DNA from: Nemertoderma westbladi
Taxonomy: Eukaryota; Xenacoelomorpha; Nemertodermatida; Nemertodermatidae
Direction of reading: 5' to 3'
DNA length: 64,000 bases
Assembly (NCBI GenBank): GCA_032718475.1
Contig: JAUCBJ010002030.1
Coordinates: 1-64,000, forward strand
Positions 23,622-34,365 of the stretch are shown here, in pieces. The first letter of the stretch is position 1, and the number at the start of each line of letters is the position of its first letter. The notes beneath the pieces were generated by a model. The model saw nothing but the letters and a program-made list of their open reading frames with translations, was not told the DNA's origin and did not search any database. Made by a program: the position numbers and the translations under genes.

Positions 23622-24510
23622 CCGCTCCATGAAAACAGGATATTATCGTGCATAAAATATACGGTTTTCACCAATAATCAATCAAACTATAGAATACTTA
23701 GGGCGTACTTACATATTTACAATTAAATTTTAAACAATACTTCCTTTCTACATAATGATTCGATACAAAATAATTACAAATTCAAACTTTACGTAGTTAA
23801 GGCTTTACTAAGTAAGTACAATATAAATCTAAATTAAATTCACCAATATAAATCTATTGCATCTCAATATTGCATAAATTCATACAATTACAAATACAAA
23901 TAAATGAAAATCATAAGAAAGGCTCGCGAGTCTTCCATCTACTATTGCATCTCAAATATTGCATAAATTCAAATAATTACGAATACTTACGTGCCTAAAT
24001 GTAGATTGCATAAGTTCGGAATAATTACAAATATGAGTCTTTCTAAGCACAAAACTTTCTAACTATAAAACTTTCTAAATACAAAATATAACACTTTACA
24101 AATGAAACTATAAGAAAGGCCCACGAGTCTTCCATCTACTCTTACTTTCTATTTCACTGTAAATACAAATACTGCTTATAAGATATAAATTGCATAGTAT
24201 TCGGAACAATATAAATTGCATAAGTTCGGAATAATCACAAATATAAAATATAAATTCTTACTAAATATAAATCTTTACTAAATATAAATATAAACTGCAT
24301 AAGTTTAGAATAATATAAACTCCTTTACATCTCAAATATGAAACATAAATCTTTCAAATATAAGTTCCTTCTAAATATAAACTTTCTAAATTTCATAAAT
24401 TCGGAACAATACAAATTGTATAAGTTCGGATAAATATAAAATATATAACTCAAATAAATCACAAATTCACAAGAAAGGCTCACGAGTCTTCTGTCCACCC
24501 TTGCCCTCCT
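23622..24510 (-). other. BEL-2 3' untranslated region with TTCGGAATAAT-type repeats
   Basis: Very AT-rich, no coding. The word GCATAAGTTCGGAATAAT and variants recur about seven times between 23870 and 24430. Three copies of the dispersed BEL-2 motif (GGCTCGCGAGTCTTCC type) lie at 23918, 24116 and 24474. Confidence 0.7.
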
Positions 24511-27500
24511 TTATCGCTTAGTTGATCGAGCCCTGCCGCGTCCTCGAAAACTGCGCACAGGTGACTTTGCTCGCGATATGGGACTTGTGGGGCGAGTCAC
24601 TGGTTTCGTTTGGACGTTGAGAGACGGTGCGACTATTTCCTCGCAAATTCGTCTATTTGGCATCCCAAAACCTCGACCGATTCCTCGTGACCGATCAGTT
24701 GTCACTACAGTTGGTAGAACGTCTGGGAACGCGCGAGAAGCGGACGACACAGACCCAAGAGTAGCTTGCGCCCCCTTTTGATCAGCTGGTGTATGTCCCG
24801 ATCCTCCTGTTGGTTCTCTAGGAAGCGATACCGTATCCCGAGTAATTCGAATGGTCGGCTCGACTCCCTTGCGTTCTTCTATATTAATAGACTTCTTTAA
24901 CTGTTGGCCCACTTTCTGGACCCGTATGATCCTACCCTGTCCGTCCTCCCGAGGGTGACGTGCAGACGGCGCAACCGGAGTGGCTGGTATATTTGTCGCC
25001 TCTAGGACCTCCTCTTCCTCGAATACGCTCGCTCGTATACGTTTATGGTAAAACGCGGCTCGGTACGCCCATGCGACGGTTAACCAAGCTCCTTTATTCC
25101 GCTTTTCAGTTCGGAAACGATCGAATTCACCATACGTGATACGATTTACGACTTTCTGAAAATTCCACGTGTTTTTGTTATCCGGGTGAATCTGTAGTAG
25201 ATACTCGCGCACTACTCGGAATCCACTGTCGTGGGGCAAAATATCGACTACCTCGATAAGTTCGTCATATTGGGGCATAGCGGAGATATATCCTTCCGAC
25301 ATCATCGTTTGGGGATTTACCGCCCAAAATCCAAGATGCGCCCTCATCGGAAATCGTCTTCTTTGTGCCGATACATGTTCGTCGGCTAAATCTTCCCACT
25401 CATCAAATAATTTTCTCACGAGTTTTACAGATTCGTGTTCATAAGGTATGTCTCTTAGTTGGCATTCAGATGCTCGATGTCCCTTTATATTGCAATAAGT
25501 ACATTGAGCCATAAATCTCCAGCAAGTATAAAAGGTATGAGACCCTTGATCTCCACACCATCCACAGATTAGCTGAGTCGTAGTAATGTGCTTTCCACTG
25601 CACTTGGTCATATGATGTCCAGCGACGCCACATTTACCACACATCGTATTGGCAGGGTACCACACTCGTTCGTATATAAGATCTCCAATCGGTCGAGCGC
25701 TTCCGCCCACACTATAATCGTAATCATCTGGATCTATGGGTTGGTAGGTTTCTGAAGGTTGTATACAAACTATAGCATCTGTTGCTTCAAGTTGTCGAAT
25801 CTCCGTCTGAGATTTCTTCGGGAGGTTCCTTTCTATCTCAAGAAGTTCCTCTAAAGGATCGTCAGCGATCGTAGTAGTTACTTCGAAATCATCACCAAGG
25901 TGACCGATAGGCGCGCGCGTCTGCCGTGATTCATCCGTAATCTCCACGATACGTTCTCCTTCATAGGGTAACAATGTAAACATAGATGGTCTTTCGATAA
26001 GAGATCCCGCACAGCGAAGATACACGTCTCGAAATATACTAAATCCTGCTCGAGTAAAGGCATTACACTGAGCGTCGGAGTTGTAGAAGGGTTCAAGGAA
26101 TCGTCTAAACACATCGGTATGAATTCTCCCTTCCATGTAGAACGTATGATCTTCTCCGAGACAAAGTGGATGTCTTTTGAGAGTCCGAGACACAATGTCG
26201 GCGATTAGGCAAACATTCACTGACGACTCTATTGCTAAATAATATTGTAAGACCGCTCTTGGAGGTGACGTAATAGCCCAATACACGCATCCTCTCCATT
26301 TAAGCTGTGATTCAAACTCACTCATATCTGGAGTATCACCTTCTCCATAAGTCTCAATATACTTGTTTCTCTTACTTTCCTTATAATCCCAATTGAATAA
26401 CAGGTAGGAAATGTATCCAGTTCCAGTCTTCTGAGTATTATACTCACGAAAATATCCCTGTTCTATAGACCACAAAATAAGAGGTTGAGTGTCGACGTAA
26501 GGTGTCGGTAGTCGGTCATCGCTGTCCGTCATGCCGGCGAAGTCGCTAATTAAGTCCTCCCTTACTCCTGATCCAATCTTTACAACAGTTTTATCTAAAA
26601 TGATGTTTCTTACCATCTTCGGTAGCATTCTAGCGTCGATATTACAAGCTTGGTCCATCTTCTTTACTATGTCGGTGATAAGATGGTGTCGCTTTGTATT
26701 CGCTGGAGGTATCGGCATTCGTTTGTCGCTCCTCTGTCTACTGAAAACGTGCAGGACTCCGTCCGCCGCTCTAATTTGTATAGTCTTAGAAGTCAAACTC
26801 TGCTGATGACTGCCGCCCTCGTTATCGTAAAACATGTAACCATTTTCATGAAACGATCTAAACGTCCTATTCCATTCATCCAACAATTCTTCCGAAGGTT
26901 GCCAAATCTTCTCTATGTCCTTATCATCTTCGAAACGAATAACCTTACCTCGCCAATCCGCGGCAATATCTGTATCCGACTCGAAGGTTCCGGTTCCAAT
27001 CCATAAACGAATCGTCTTGGTTAAATATCCTTTCAGATTACTCGGAGCTATATCGGCACCAGCTCTATCCAGTTCCTTAAAGTCTTGAATATGAGGTGGA
27101 ACGTTGTACACGACCTTTTGAGTAATATGTCTACGTAAATCATATATCTTACTCATATCGCTGAAAACAACTGCAGGAAGAAACTCCAAGTTTGAAATGA
27201 TTTCTGGATGATCCACGATGGGTATTTCGTACGTCGTATCCTGTCGGACTGGTATACTAATAGGAAAATTGAGTGTCGTACTCAATGGTTTCGTAGTTAA
27301 AGTACTATATGGTTGCATTTCTCTTGTCCTCTCCGGGGATGCAATCTGTAGTCTCTGAATAACGTTTTGAGCAAAGTTTATGCTCTCGAAAACTTCCGGT
27401 GTCATCTCCTTAGCTGGAGTTTGATCGTGTGACGTCCAATGGCAAGGTAGGCTCGCGAGTCTTCCGCCCCATTCTTCCATCTCACCTTTCTCGAAAGCCT

Positions 27501-28344
27501 TGTAGGCTCTGTATAGGCTAAGAGCTTCTTTCTTTTCGCGGGTTGACTGATTTGCCTCGTCCAGCGTAAGTTCAAATACATCGGGATCAACAACCTTAGG
27601 TGGGTAAATGACAGTTTCTCCCGCCTTTGGTCCGGTCATAGCAAATGAATGATATGGATTCGATAAAGGATACCCTCCTTCCTGGTAGCGTAGTTGTTGA
27701 TGGTTCGAACACCTCGCCAATATCGGTTCGGGATTTTCCTTATTCAAATGCATCGGAATCGCATTTCGTTGTTCGCGCATACAAGAACCGCATTGATAAT
27801 AAAGTTTATAAACTGAAAATGCTTCCTTGGTTTCTCTATCGTCCCCTCGAGTTCGTCTGTAAAGATGCATTCCATCGAATTCATCTCTTACCGCGGGCAT
27901 AGGTTCGTGCGCCTTTAGGTATTGCATGGTATGATACAAACGACTAATTTCAGTATCGGGGTCTTCGCTAATGTCTCCCGTATCACACAAAGCGTCGTAC
28001 GGGTAAAGTTCATTGAAGGTTTTGCGCAAACTTTCGATTCTTTCGTTTAATGCATTTTGTCTTCTCTTTAATACGTTCGAGTCATATTTAGTTCTCGCGA
28101 GTTTCGCTGTACTTTCCGATAATTCCTTTATACCGAATATAGTGTAGTCCTTGGCTCCAAATCTTTCAAATGGCGCTGCTGCCTCCTCTTGGATATCATA
28201 TCCCCATCTCGGCTCTCCCTGTATCACTTTCTCCATAATTAGGGGTGTAGTTACATAATCATTACTACTAGAGGGAATACAACAGAGTTTTGTAGTTAGT
28301 TGTGAGGAGACGTGAGAGTTTCGTCTGCCCTTTGGGCTCGACAA
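24511..28344 (-). CDS. BEL-2 ORF3: predicted DEDD 3'-5' exonuclease with CCHC zinc knuckles
   Basis: 1277 codons, open throughout; the first ATG in frame is residue 37 (28236). Upstream of it TTAG and similar sites could act as splice acceptors, which would suit a spliced subgenomic RNA. Seen: residues 185-215 hold CGSC...CSNH, a possible zinc site; 505-535 read YDNEGG then TIQIRAADGVLHVF; 574-620 read LPKMV..KIGSGVREDL..YVDTQ; 695-720 read LQYYLAIESSVNV. These match, in order and spacing, exo I (D507, E509), exo II (D597) and exo III (E706 where D is usual) of RNase D/WRN/EXD-type nucleases. Zinc knuckles follow at 902-915, 927-941 and 948-961; the C-terminus (1130-1277) is basic and proline/serine/arginine-rich. 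Known: such exonucleases trim RNA or DNA 3' ends. Inferred: a nucleic-acid-processing accessory protein. It has no signal peptide or membrane segment, so it is not an envelope. BEL-3 has a shorter relative. Confidence 0.7.
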   Translation of the reverse strand: MSSPKGRRNSHVSSQLTTKLCCIPSSSNDYVTTPLIMEKVIQGEPRWGYDIQEEAAAPFERFGAKDYTIFGIKELSESTAKLARTKYDSNVLKRRQNALNERIESLRKTFNELYPYDALCDTGDISEDPDTEISRLYHTMQYLKAHEPMPAVRDEFDGMHLYRRTRGDDRETKEAFSVYKLYYQCGSCMREQRNAIPMHLNKENPEPILARCSNHQQLRYQEGGYPLSNPYHSFAMTGPKAGETVIYPPKVVDPDVFELTLDEANQSTREKKEALSLYRAYKAFEKGEMEEWGGRLASLPCHWTSHDQTPAKEMTPEVFESINFAQNVIQRLQIASPERTREMQPYSTLTTKPLSTTLNFPISIPVRQDTTYEIPIVDHPEIISNLEFLPAVVFSDMSKIYDLRRHITQKVVYNVPPHIQDFKELDRAGADIAPSNLKGYLTKTIRLWIGTGTFESDTDIAADWRGKVIRFEDDKDIEKIWQPSEELLDEWNRTFRSFHENGYMFYDNEGGSHQQSLTSKTIQIRAADGVLHVFSRQRSDKRMPIPPANTKRHHLITDIVKKMDQACNIDARMLPKMVRNIILDKTVVKIGSGVREDLISDFAGMTDSDDRLPTPYVDTQPLILWSIEQGYFREYNTQKTGTGYISYLLFNWDYKESKRNKYIETYGEGDTPDMSEFESQLKWRGCVYWAITSPPRAVLQYYLAIESSVNVCLIADIVSRTLKRHPLCLGEDHTFYMEGRIHTDVFRRFLEPFYNSDAQCNAFTRAGFSIFRDVYLRCAGSLIERPSMFTLLPYEGERIVEITDESRQTRAPIGHLGDDFEVTTTIADDPLEELLEIERNLPKKSQTEIRQLEATDAIVCIQPSETYQPIDPDDYDYSVGGSARPIGDLIYERVWYPANTMCGKCGVAGHHMTKCSGKHITTTQLICGWCGDQGSHTFYTCWRFMAQCTYCNIKGHRASECQLRDIPYEHESVKLVRKLFDEWEDLADEHVSAQRRRFPMRAHLGFWAVNPQTMMSEGYISAMPQYDELIEVVDILPHDSGFRVVREYLLQIHPDNKNTWNFQKVVNRITYGEFDRFRTEKRNKGAWLTVAWAYRAAFYHKRIRASVFEEEEVLEATNIPATPVAPSARHPREDGQGRIIRVQKVGQQLKKSINIEERKGVEPTIRITRDTVSLPREPTGGSGHTPADQKGAQATLGSVSSASRAFPDVLPTVVTTDRSRGIGRGFGMPNRRICEEIVAPSLNVQTKPVTRPTSPISRAKSPVRSFRGRGRARSTKR

Positions 28345-28899
28345 CGCTCTAACCTCCTACCCATAGCCTAAGATCTAGGGTTTCTTTAATGACACGCTGC
28401 TTCTTATCTAAAATTTTTTGCCGAAATAAAAACGAATTTGGGCTAAACTGGCTGTGAGTCTAAAATACTCACTTTTTGATCCCAAACTATTATCAGAAAA
28501 TAAGCAATCAAGAATTAGTAATAAATATAGGGGAGTCTATTTATTGACGTAACTTATTGAAACAAGACCGTGTAAAATTTTAATTAAAAATTTAAGAAAG
28601 GCTCGCAAGTCTTCCTCTCTTGTTTCTCTAATTTTAAGTTCCACCCGACTGTACCCTGAAATCTATTCACTGGAGAAAATTTTAAAAATTTTTCAAATCC
28701 AAATGGATTGTCTAAAATTTCGAAAATGTCTCAATATTGTGAGTTCCAAGTAGAATTCCATTTCTTATACCTACAAATCCCGCTCCTATGTGACACATAA
28801 GGGTACCACCCTCAATGTTCACATATAAAGACAATGGAATTCTACCGCTGTCCTTACTATGGTGTACAGGTACGTGGAAATCTATTTGTAAACTCCTAA
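28345..28899 (-). other. Spacer between BEL-2 pol and ORF3
   Basis: 555 bp without a frame of note. It holds one copy of the dispersed motif (28598-28615). How ORF3 is expressed is not evident; the distance from the pol stop makes reinitiation unlikely and splicing more likely. Confidence 0.6.
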
Positions 28900-31800
28900 T
28901 TATTTACTAATATTAGGTGGAGATTTGTAGTCTCCAGAATCGTTACGAGTCTCTTCAAGAAGTACGAGACGTTGAGTCGGTCTGTCTACTGTACGACCGT
29001 CAATTGTCCGTACCGTCACAGTTCTTGTCACTCCATCCATAGATGGATGTGTGTCTAAAATTACACCTGTTATCCAGAAGCGTCTTTTTAGATTCACTTC
29101 CGCTAACAGCACGTGATCTCCCGGCTTTAATGCGCGGGTGTTATTGTACCAAGTTGTTCTGGCAGAAATAGAGGGCAAATAATGGTTTTGCCATATTTCC
29201 CAGAATTTGTTAGCTAGTAGTTGCGTGATTTTCCACGCCTTTCTACCGTAGCTATCGCTTTCTATTGGAATAGAAATAGGCGTCAATGTGGTCGGTGCCT
29301 GCATTAGCAGGTGTGCCGGTGTCAAAGCAAACTGAGATTGTTTGTCATCGGGTACTAATACTATTGGTCTAGTATTTAGTATTGCCTCGATTTCAACAAA
29401 CAATGTTGTCAGTTGGTCGTCTGTCAATATGTGGTTTACTAGAATGACCTTTGCCATGGCTGTCTTTATAGATCTAATCAATCTCTCCCAGACTCCGCCT
29501 CTCCATGGACTATCTGGAGGATTAAACTTCCAAACAATCTTGTAAGGACGTAGTTCGTTTGAGATTTGATCATGATCTAATTTCTTAAAGGCTCTAGCAA
29601 TCTCATTCCGAGCACCAACAAAGTTTGTCCCTTGGTCTGAGTACAAGCATTTCACTAGTCCGCGTCTAGCGATAAATCGCCGCAATGCTAGTATAAACGC
29701 GTTGGTGGAAAGATCCATCACACGTTCAATATGAACTGCCCTACTGGACATACATGTGAAAATCAGTCCCCAGCGTTTTACTAGTATACGTCCACGTTTC
29801 GTATGTATGGGACCAAAGCAATCAATTCCAGTCTCTGTAAAAGGTGGTCTGAATGCTTGAAGTCGTGCTTGTGGAAGTTCACTCATTTCTTGGGTACCTA
29901 TTCTAGAATGTACCTTTTTACAAATAATACACGTACGTGTCACTGAACTTAATGCTTTACTGGGTCTAATTAATACAAATCTTGTACGTAAGTAGGAAAG
30001 ACAGTGGTGTCTTCCAGCGTGTTTCAGATGTAAATGTGCGTCCAGTATCATTGCACGTTGTAGTTCGTGATGCTGCGGTATTATTATTGGGTATCTAAAG
30101 TTTGTGTTAAAGTCAATGTTTTGAAGCCGAGATTTATGACAAATTAAGCCATTATAAATAATCGGACTCCAACTCAGTATTGGTGACGACTTGATTGGTT
30201 GACCTTGATTTATAGATGTGAATTCGCGTGCGAAATATCGCAGTTGGTAATGGCGAATTAATTTAATTTCACACCTGTCAATCTCAGCCAATGTAAGTCG
30301 ACGTGTAAAGTCTCGTTTGCCTTTAACGTATTGTACAAAACGTACAATCCACGCTAATTTTCGGCAAGCGTTTGTCCAAGAGTCTGTTAAGTTTACAATA
30401 CGGTCGACGTGAGTATTTGTGACGTCATCAGGTAAGTCAATGGAGATTTTGGAAGGTTTTGATTTACTAGAAGGGCCCACGGGTCCGCCGGTAAGTATTC
30501 CCTTGTTGACTGTTGATCCGTCCGGGTCTACAAGTAATTTGTCCTTCTTCGTCTTCTTACCTTGATTGTCAGTACTTTGTAAGTCGATCGTTAATGGTGG
30601 TTTGAACTCTATGGGGTCACTGGGTTTCGGTAAACTTATTTTTCTGCCGACATTAATCCCAGGTCTTACCATAGGTTGCAAGTTTGGTATGTCTCTTGAG
30701 CGCAAAGTAACACCTGTATTTACATTAGCGTAGGTACTACCCACATCTGTAATACATGAGGTTTCACCGTGCTTACGGTTGCTCAAGTGTGTCAAATTTG
30801 GTAGTTTGTCAATACAAGGCCGCTCCAATAGAGAAACTGCGGCTTCACTATTTGTCAGTATGTCACTAGTGTCTGGTAGAACATTTTGTGATATGTCTGG
30901 CAAAATGTCTGGTTGGCTGTCTAGTAACGTGTCTAGTTGACCGTCTGGCGATATGTCTGGTGTAGAAAGGCTCGCAAGTCTTCCTCTCTTGACCTTTGAA
31001 GTTATATCTTTCCATTTCGCCTTCGGTTTTTTCTTGAGTTTAGCCGCCGTCTTTTTCTTTGCTTTCCCTTTCTTTGGTTTTTTGATTTCCGCGTCTTTAG
31101 GGATAGTGTTAGACTTGTTGTCATATAGTGGTGGCCAATTTAGTGTTGATCTTTGTAAGAATTGTGGTCCGTGTTGCCAAAATTCTTTGTTCTCCGGTTT
31201 ACAGAATTCCTCAGGCATCATTCCTCTTGACGCAATATCGGCTGGGTTTTGTGGTCCGGGACAATGTCTCCAATCTTCTTTTATTGAACGGTCTAGAATT
31301 TCCGCGCGACGGTTAGCTACGAATGTCTTGAATTCAAGTGTGTCGTTGTTTATGTAAAATAAAACCAACGTCGCGTCAGTCCAATAAAATATCTGTAAAC
31401 TTGACTGTAGTTCTGTCTGTATAAGGTTCACAATTGTGGTTGACAGTGTTGCGGCTTGTAGCTCAGCTCGTGGTGTCGTCATATACTTAGTAGGCATTGT
31501 TTTTGCCTTAGAAGTAATGAGCGAAACATCGAATTCTTCTGAGTCTACTTGTCTGCGCAAGTACGCTGCCACACCAAAACCGTTGTCACTGGCGTCCGAA
31601 AAACAATGTAATTCCAAGTTGTCAGGAAATGTTGTTTGTAATGGAAAGTAGACTCTGGGTATGGAATAATCCTCTAGCGAAGATAATTCTGCCTCCCAGG
31701 TCTTCCATAAGTCCACTTGGTCTGATGAGATCGGCTCGTCCCATGTCAGTCCATCCTTCCAAATACTGCGCATATAAATGCGGGCTTGCAGTATTATTGG

Positions 31801-34365
31801 ACTGATGAATCCTAATGGATCGAACAATCGGCTCAATTTTGACAAGCATGATCTCTTTGTCAGTGTGTTTTCTTGACTGTCCAGTCTCACCCTCACTCGA
31901 AAGTTGTCTGTGTTTGGGTCCCAAAAGAGCCCCAACACCTTGGTCGTCGGTAGTGGTTCGAACTCTAGGTCTATGTCACCACCTCCACGCTCAGTCGTTC
32001 CGAATGAGTCTACTAATTCGGCACTGTTTGAGGCGAATTTGGTGAGGTTAAAACCTCCGCCCGCTAAGCAGTCCCGTAATTGATGTGCTACTGTTACAGC
32101 ACGTTCTACTGTGTCACAACTCTGTAAACCGTCGTCGACGTAAAAGTCACGCTCCACAATCCTAATTATCTCTGGGTCATATAAATGTTTCTGATCCCTA
32201 GCGGCTTGTTTTAGGGCGTACATCGTACAGTTTGGGCTGTCTCTGGCACCGAAAACGCGAACTTGCATTTGGTAAGTCGCCGGTGGTAGACTTAAGTCTC
32301 CTTCCGGATACCAGAGGAACCTCAAACTGTCTCTGTCTTGCTCTAACGCTCTCACTTGGTGAAACATAGCTTCAACGTCACAAGTAAAAGCTACTTGACG
32401 CTGACGGAAGCGCATAATCACCCCCATAAGATAATTATTCATGTTTGGTCCATCCATCAACTCGCTATTGAGGGACATTCCCTCAAACAGAGCCGCACAG
32501 TCATTGACTACACGTACTTTGTCTGGTTTGTCGGGGTGTCTCACATAGTGATGTGGCAGGTAGTATGTCTGGTTAGTCACTATCTCTGGGTTAGTCATTC
32601 GGATAGCGTATCCCTTAGTCAAATACGTCTCCATCTGAGTGTTGTACTGCAGATGGGCTTTCTCGTCCTTTAATAGACGTTGCCGTATTGAGTGTAGACG
32701 TCTTAAAGCTAGTGGGTAGTTATTTATAAGTTTAGGACTTTGGCTACGCCATAACATCCCCACCTCATAATGTCCGTCTTTCGCCTGGCGGATAGTATCT
32801 TCCATGATCCTCAAAGATTGTTTCTCCTGTTCCGACATACATGGTTCGTAGCTACCAGGTTCAGCTGTATCTTGTTCTAACCACCTGATAGTCTTCTCCG
32901 TTAATTCTTTGTCCAATGCAGCTTGTTCCACTTGATGATTTCTCAACGCGTCATCATCGATATCGACGGGCATTGTTGAGGTTGTTGGGGTAGGTAGACT
33001 CGCAAGCCTTCCGGCGTTATCATCTGTCGTCGATGGAATCTCTAGCTGACTCGTCTTCTCCCCAAGTTCTAAACTCACCTGGTGAATTAGCTGCTCCTTG
33101 TGACTTATCTTACTAGTTACACGTCTGTCATGTTTTGTATGTAAGGTAGTATGGTCCACGTCGTGTGAAAAGGAATGAATTGAATTTGTAGTTAATAAAC
33201 TACATGTACTTTGTACATCGTCTTCCTCGTCACTTATGTCCAGTGTGCGCACAGGCGCTCGAGTATACCACCCTATCGGCGTTCTACAGGCGTATGCGTT
33301 TCCCGCTACGACTGCCGATGGTCTGGTTTCCCACACTTGATGTAGGTTGAATTGGTCTGTCCCGATCAGCATGGCTACCGATCTATAATTGACAGGACAT
33401 TCAGGTACACCAAGGTGTCTGAAATATTTACGGTCCTCCAAGGATTGTTCTGGGACAGGACCTAGTAGGTTACTAAAGTCTTTGGTGGCCACAAAAGTCA
33501 AATCCTTGAAGGGTAACAAAGACCTCTCCTTTTCGCTGTGTTGCGATTTTGGAAGAAGAGTGTCTAAGTTTAACTTAACTCGTGTCACTGGTATTGCACG
33601 TTGTCCGTGCATACTACTTACGGTGTAACTGACGCGCTTACCTTGTCTGAGATCCGTCACTACATCAGCTATCTGCTCATCCACGTAGCTGTGAGATGAG
33701 GCTGAATCCAGGATAGCGTAGATTCTCTTGCTCCCCTTTGTGCCAGTAATCTTAATTGGAATTACGCTGAATCCCTTTAGTTGGTCAGTCGTCAGAAGCG
33801 CGATCGATGGTTGGTCGTCTCCATCAGAATATACGTCGTCGTCTTCTGACTCTTCGTCCAACGATCCGGATTGTTCTGAGAAGCAATCCTTGATATGTGT
33901 CACAAAGGTTGGAGTCGTTTTCGATTCTCGATTTTTGTAGGCCGCATCACATCTCGCTGCTGCTTCCGGGTGTTCCCTGGCGAAGCGTTTTGTTGGCGTG
34001 TGGCTGTCTGTGTGGAGCAGACCGTCGTGGTTGTGTCCACAGGATGGACAAGTGTTGGTATTTGGGCAATCTTTGCGAACGTGTCCGTGTCGCGTACACC
34101 GCCAACAAGAGTCCAATGGCCGTATCTGCAGCCGTCGTTCTTCCGAGTTTAACTCGCGAAACTGTCGACAACCTCTCAACTTGTGACCGATATACCGCTT
34201 GCCTAAATGCTCGCAGTATTGGCAGCCGCTGAAGTCGGTACCGAGTTGCTGTCTAGTCTGTTTTGTCCCAATGGGCGCAGATACCCTACTACCGTCCGAG
34301 AATTGTCGGGTTTCCGTCGGTGTGGCGTAAGTGGCCGTCTTGGTGGATGTTGTCTGGGGTTTTTG
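28900..34365 (-). CDS. pol: BEL-2 pol: protease, RT, RNase H, integrase
   Basis: The frame is open from the codon after the gag UGA (34365) to 28900, about 1821 codons. Counting from the TTG at 34179: zinc knuckle CWRCTRHGHVRKDC (25-38), DUF1758-type aspartic protease LDSA (157-160), RT with FTCDVEAMFHQ (D601) and YVDD (680-683), Pao connection domain about 740-845, RNase H with D862, E906, D935 and D981, a lysine-rich then low-complexity stretch about 990-1260, integrase zinc finger (H..H..CxxC, about 1370-1415), DDE residues D1453, D1515, E1565, and a DUF5641-like end. All catalytic residues are present. It copies the element RNA into cDNA and inserts it with a 5-bp duplication. Expression as Gag-Pol would need readthrough of the UGA. 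The long insert between RNase H and integrase is unusual. Confidence 0.92.
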   Translation of the reverse strand, partial: QKPQTTSTKTATYATPTETRQFSDGSRVSAPIGTKQTRQQLGTDFSGCQYCEHLGKRYIGHKLRGCRQFRELNSEERRLQIRPLDSCWRCTRHGHVRKDCPNTNTCPSCGHNHDGLLHTDSHTPTKRFAREHPEAAARCDAAYKNRESKTTPTFVTHIKDCFSEQSGSLDEESEDDDVYSDGDDQPSIALLTTDQLKGFSVIPIKITGTKGSKRIYAILDSASSHSYVDEQIADVVTDLRQGKRVSYTVSSMHGQRAIPVTRVKLNLDTLLPKSQHSEKERSLLPFKDLTFVATKDFSNLLGPVPEQSLEDRKYFRHLGVPECPVNYRSVAMLIGTDQFNLHQVWETRPSAVVAGNAYACRTPIGWYTRAPVRTLDISDEEDDVQSTCSLLTTNSIHSFSHDVDHTTLHTKHDRRVTSKISHKEQLIHQVSLELGEKTSQLEIPSTTDDNAGRLASLPTPTTSTMPVDIDDDALRNHQVEQAALDKELTEKTIRWLEQDTAEPGSYEPCMSEQEKQSLRIMEDTIRQAKDGHYEVGMLWRSQSPKLINNYPLALRRLHSIRQRLLKDEKAHLQYNTQMETYLTKGYAIRMTNPEIVTNQTYYLPHHYVRHPDKPDKVRVVNDCAALFEGMSLNSELMDGPNMNNYLMGVIMRFRQRQVAFTCDVEAMFHQVRALEQDRDSLRFLWYPEGDLSLPPATYQMQVRVFGARDSPNCTMYALKQAARDQKHLYDPEIIRIVERDFYVDDGLQSCDTVERAVTVAHQLRDCLAGGGFNLTKFASNSAELVDSFGTTERGGGDIDLEFEPLPTTKVLGLFWDPNTDNFRVRVRLDSQENTLTKRSCLSKLSRLFDPLGFISPIILQARIYMRSIWKDGLTWDEPISSDQVDLWKTWEAELSSLEDYSIPRVYFPLQTTFPDNLELHCFSDASDNGFGVAAYLRRQVDSEEFDVSLITSKAKTMPTKYMTTPRAELQAATLSTTIVNLIQTELQSSLQIFYWTDATLVLFYINNDTLEFKTFVANRRAEILDRSIKEDWRHCPGPQNPADIASRGMMPEEFCKPENKEFWQHGPQFLQRSTLNWPPLYDNKSNTIPKDAEIKKPKKGKAKKKTAAKLKKKPKAKWKDITSKVKRGRLASLSTPDISPDGQLDTLLDSQPDILPDISQNVLPDTSDILTNSEAAVSLLERPCIDKLPNLTHLSNRKHGETSCITDVGSTYANVNTGVTLRSRDIPNLQPMVRPGINVGRKISLPKPSDPIEFKPPLTIDLQSTDNQGKKTKKDKLLVDPDGSTVNKGILTGGPVGPSSKSKPSKISIDLPDDVTNTHVDRIVNLTDSWTNACRKLAWIVRFVQYVKGKRDFTRRLTLAEIDRCEIKLIRHYQLRYFAREFTSINQGQPIKSSPILSWSPIIYNGLICHKSRLQNIDFNTNFRYPIIIPQHHELQRAMILDAHLHLKHAGRHHCLSYLRTRFVLIRPSKALSSVTRTCIICKKVHSRIGTQEMSELPQARLQAFRPPFTETGIDCFGPIHTKRGRILVKRWGLIFTCMSSRAVHIERVMDLSTNAFILALRRFIARRGLVKCLYSDQGTNFVGARNEIARAFKKLDHDQISNELRPYKIVWKFNPPDSPWRGGVWERLIRSIKTAMAKVILVNHILTDDQLTTLFVEIEAILNTRPIVLVPDDKQSQFALTPAHLLMQAPTTLTPISIPIESDSYGRKAWKITQLLANKFWEIWQNHYLPSISARTTWYNNTRALKPGDHVLLAEVNLKRRFWITGVILDTHPSMDGVTRTVTVRTIDGRTVDRPTQRLVLLEETRNDSGDYKSPPNISK

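Noticed and set aside
26531-27006. Plus-strand frames of 91-118 codons opposite ORF3
   Set aside because: Antisense shadows of the ORF3 coding sequence without recognisable domains.
24511-28344. ORF3 as an envelope gene
   Set aside because: No signal peptide, no membrane-spanning segment and no glycoprotein-like cysteine pattern; zinc knuckles and nuclease-like motifs fit nucleic-acid work instead.
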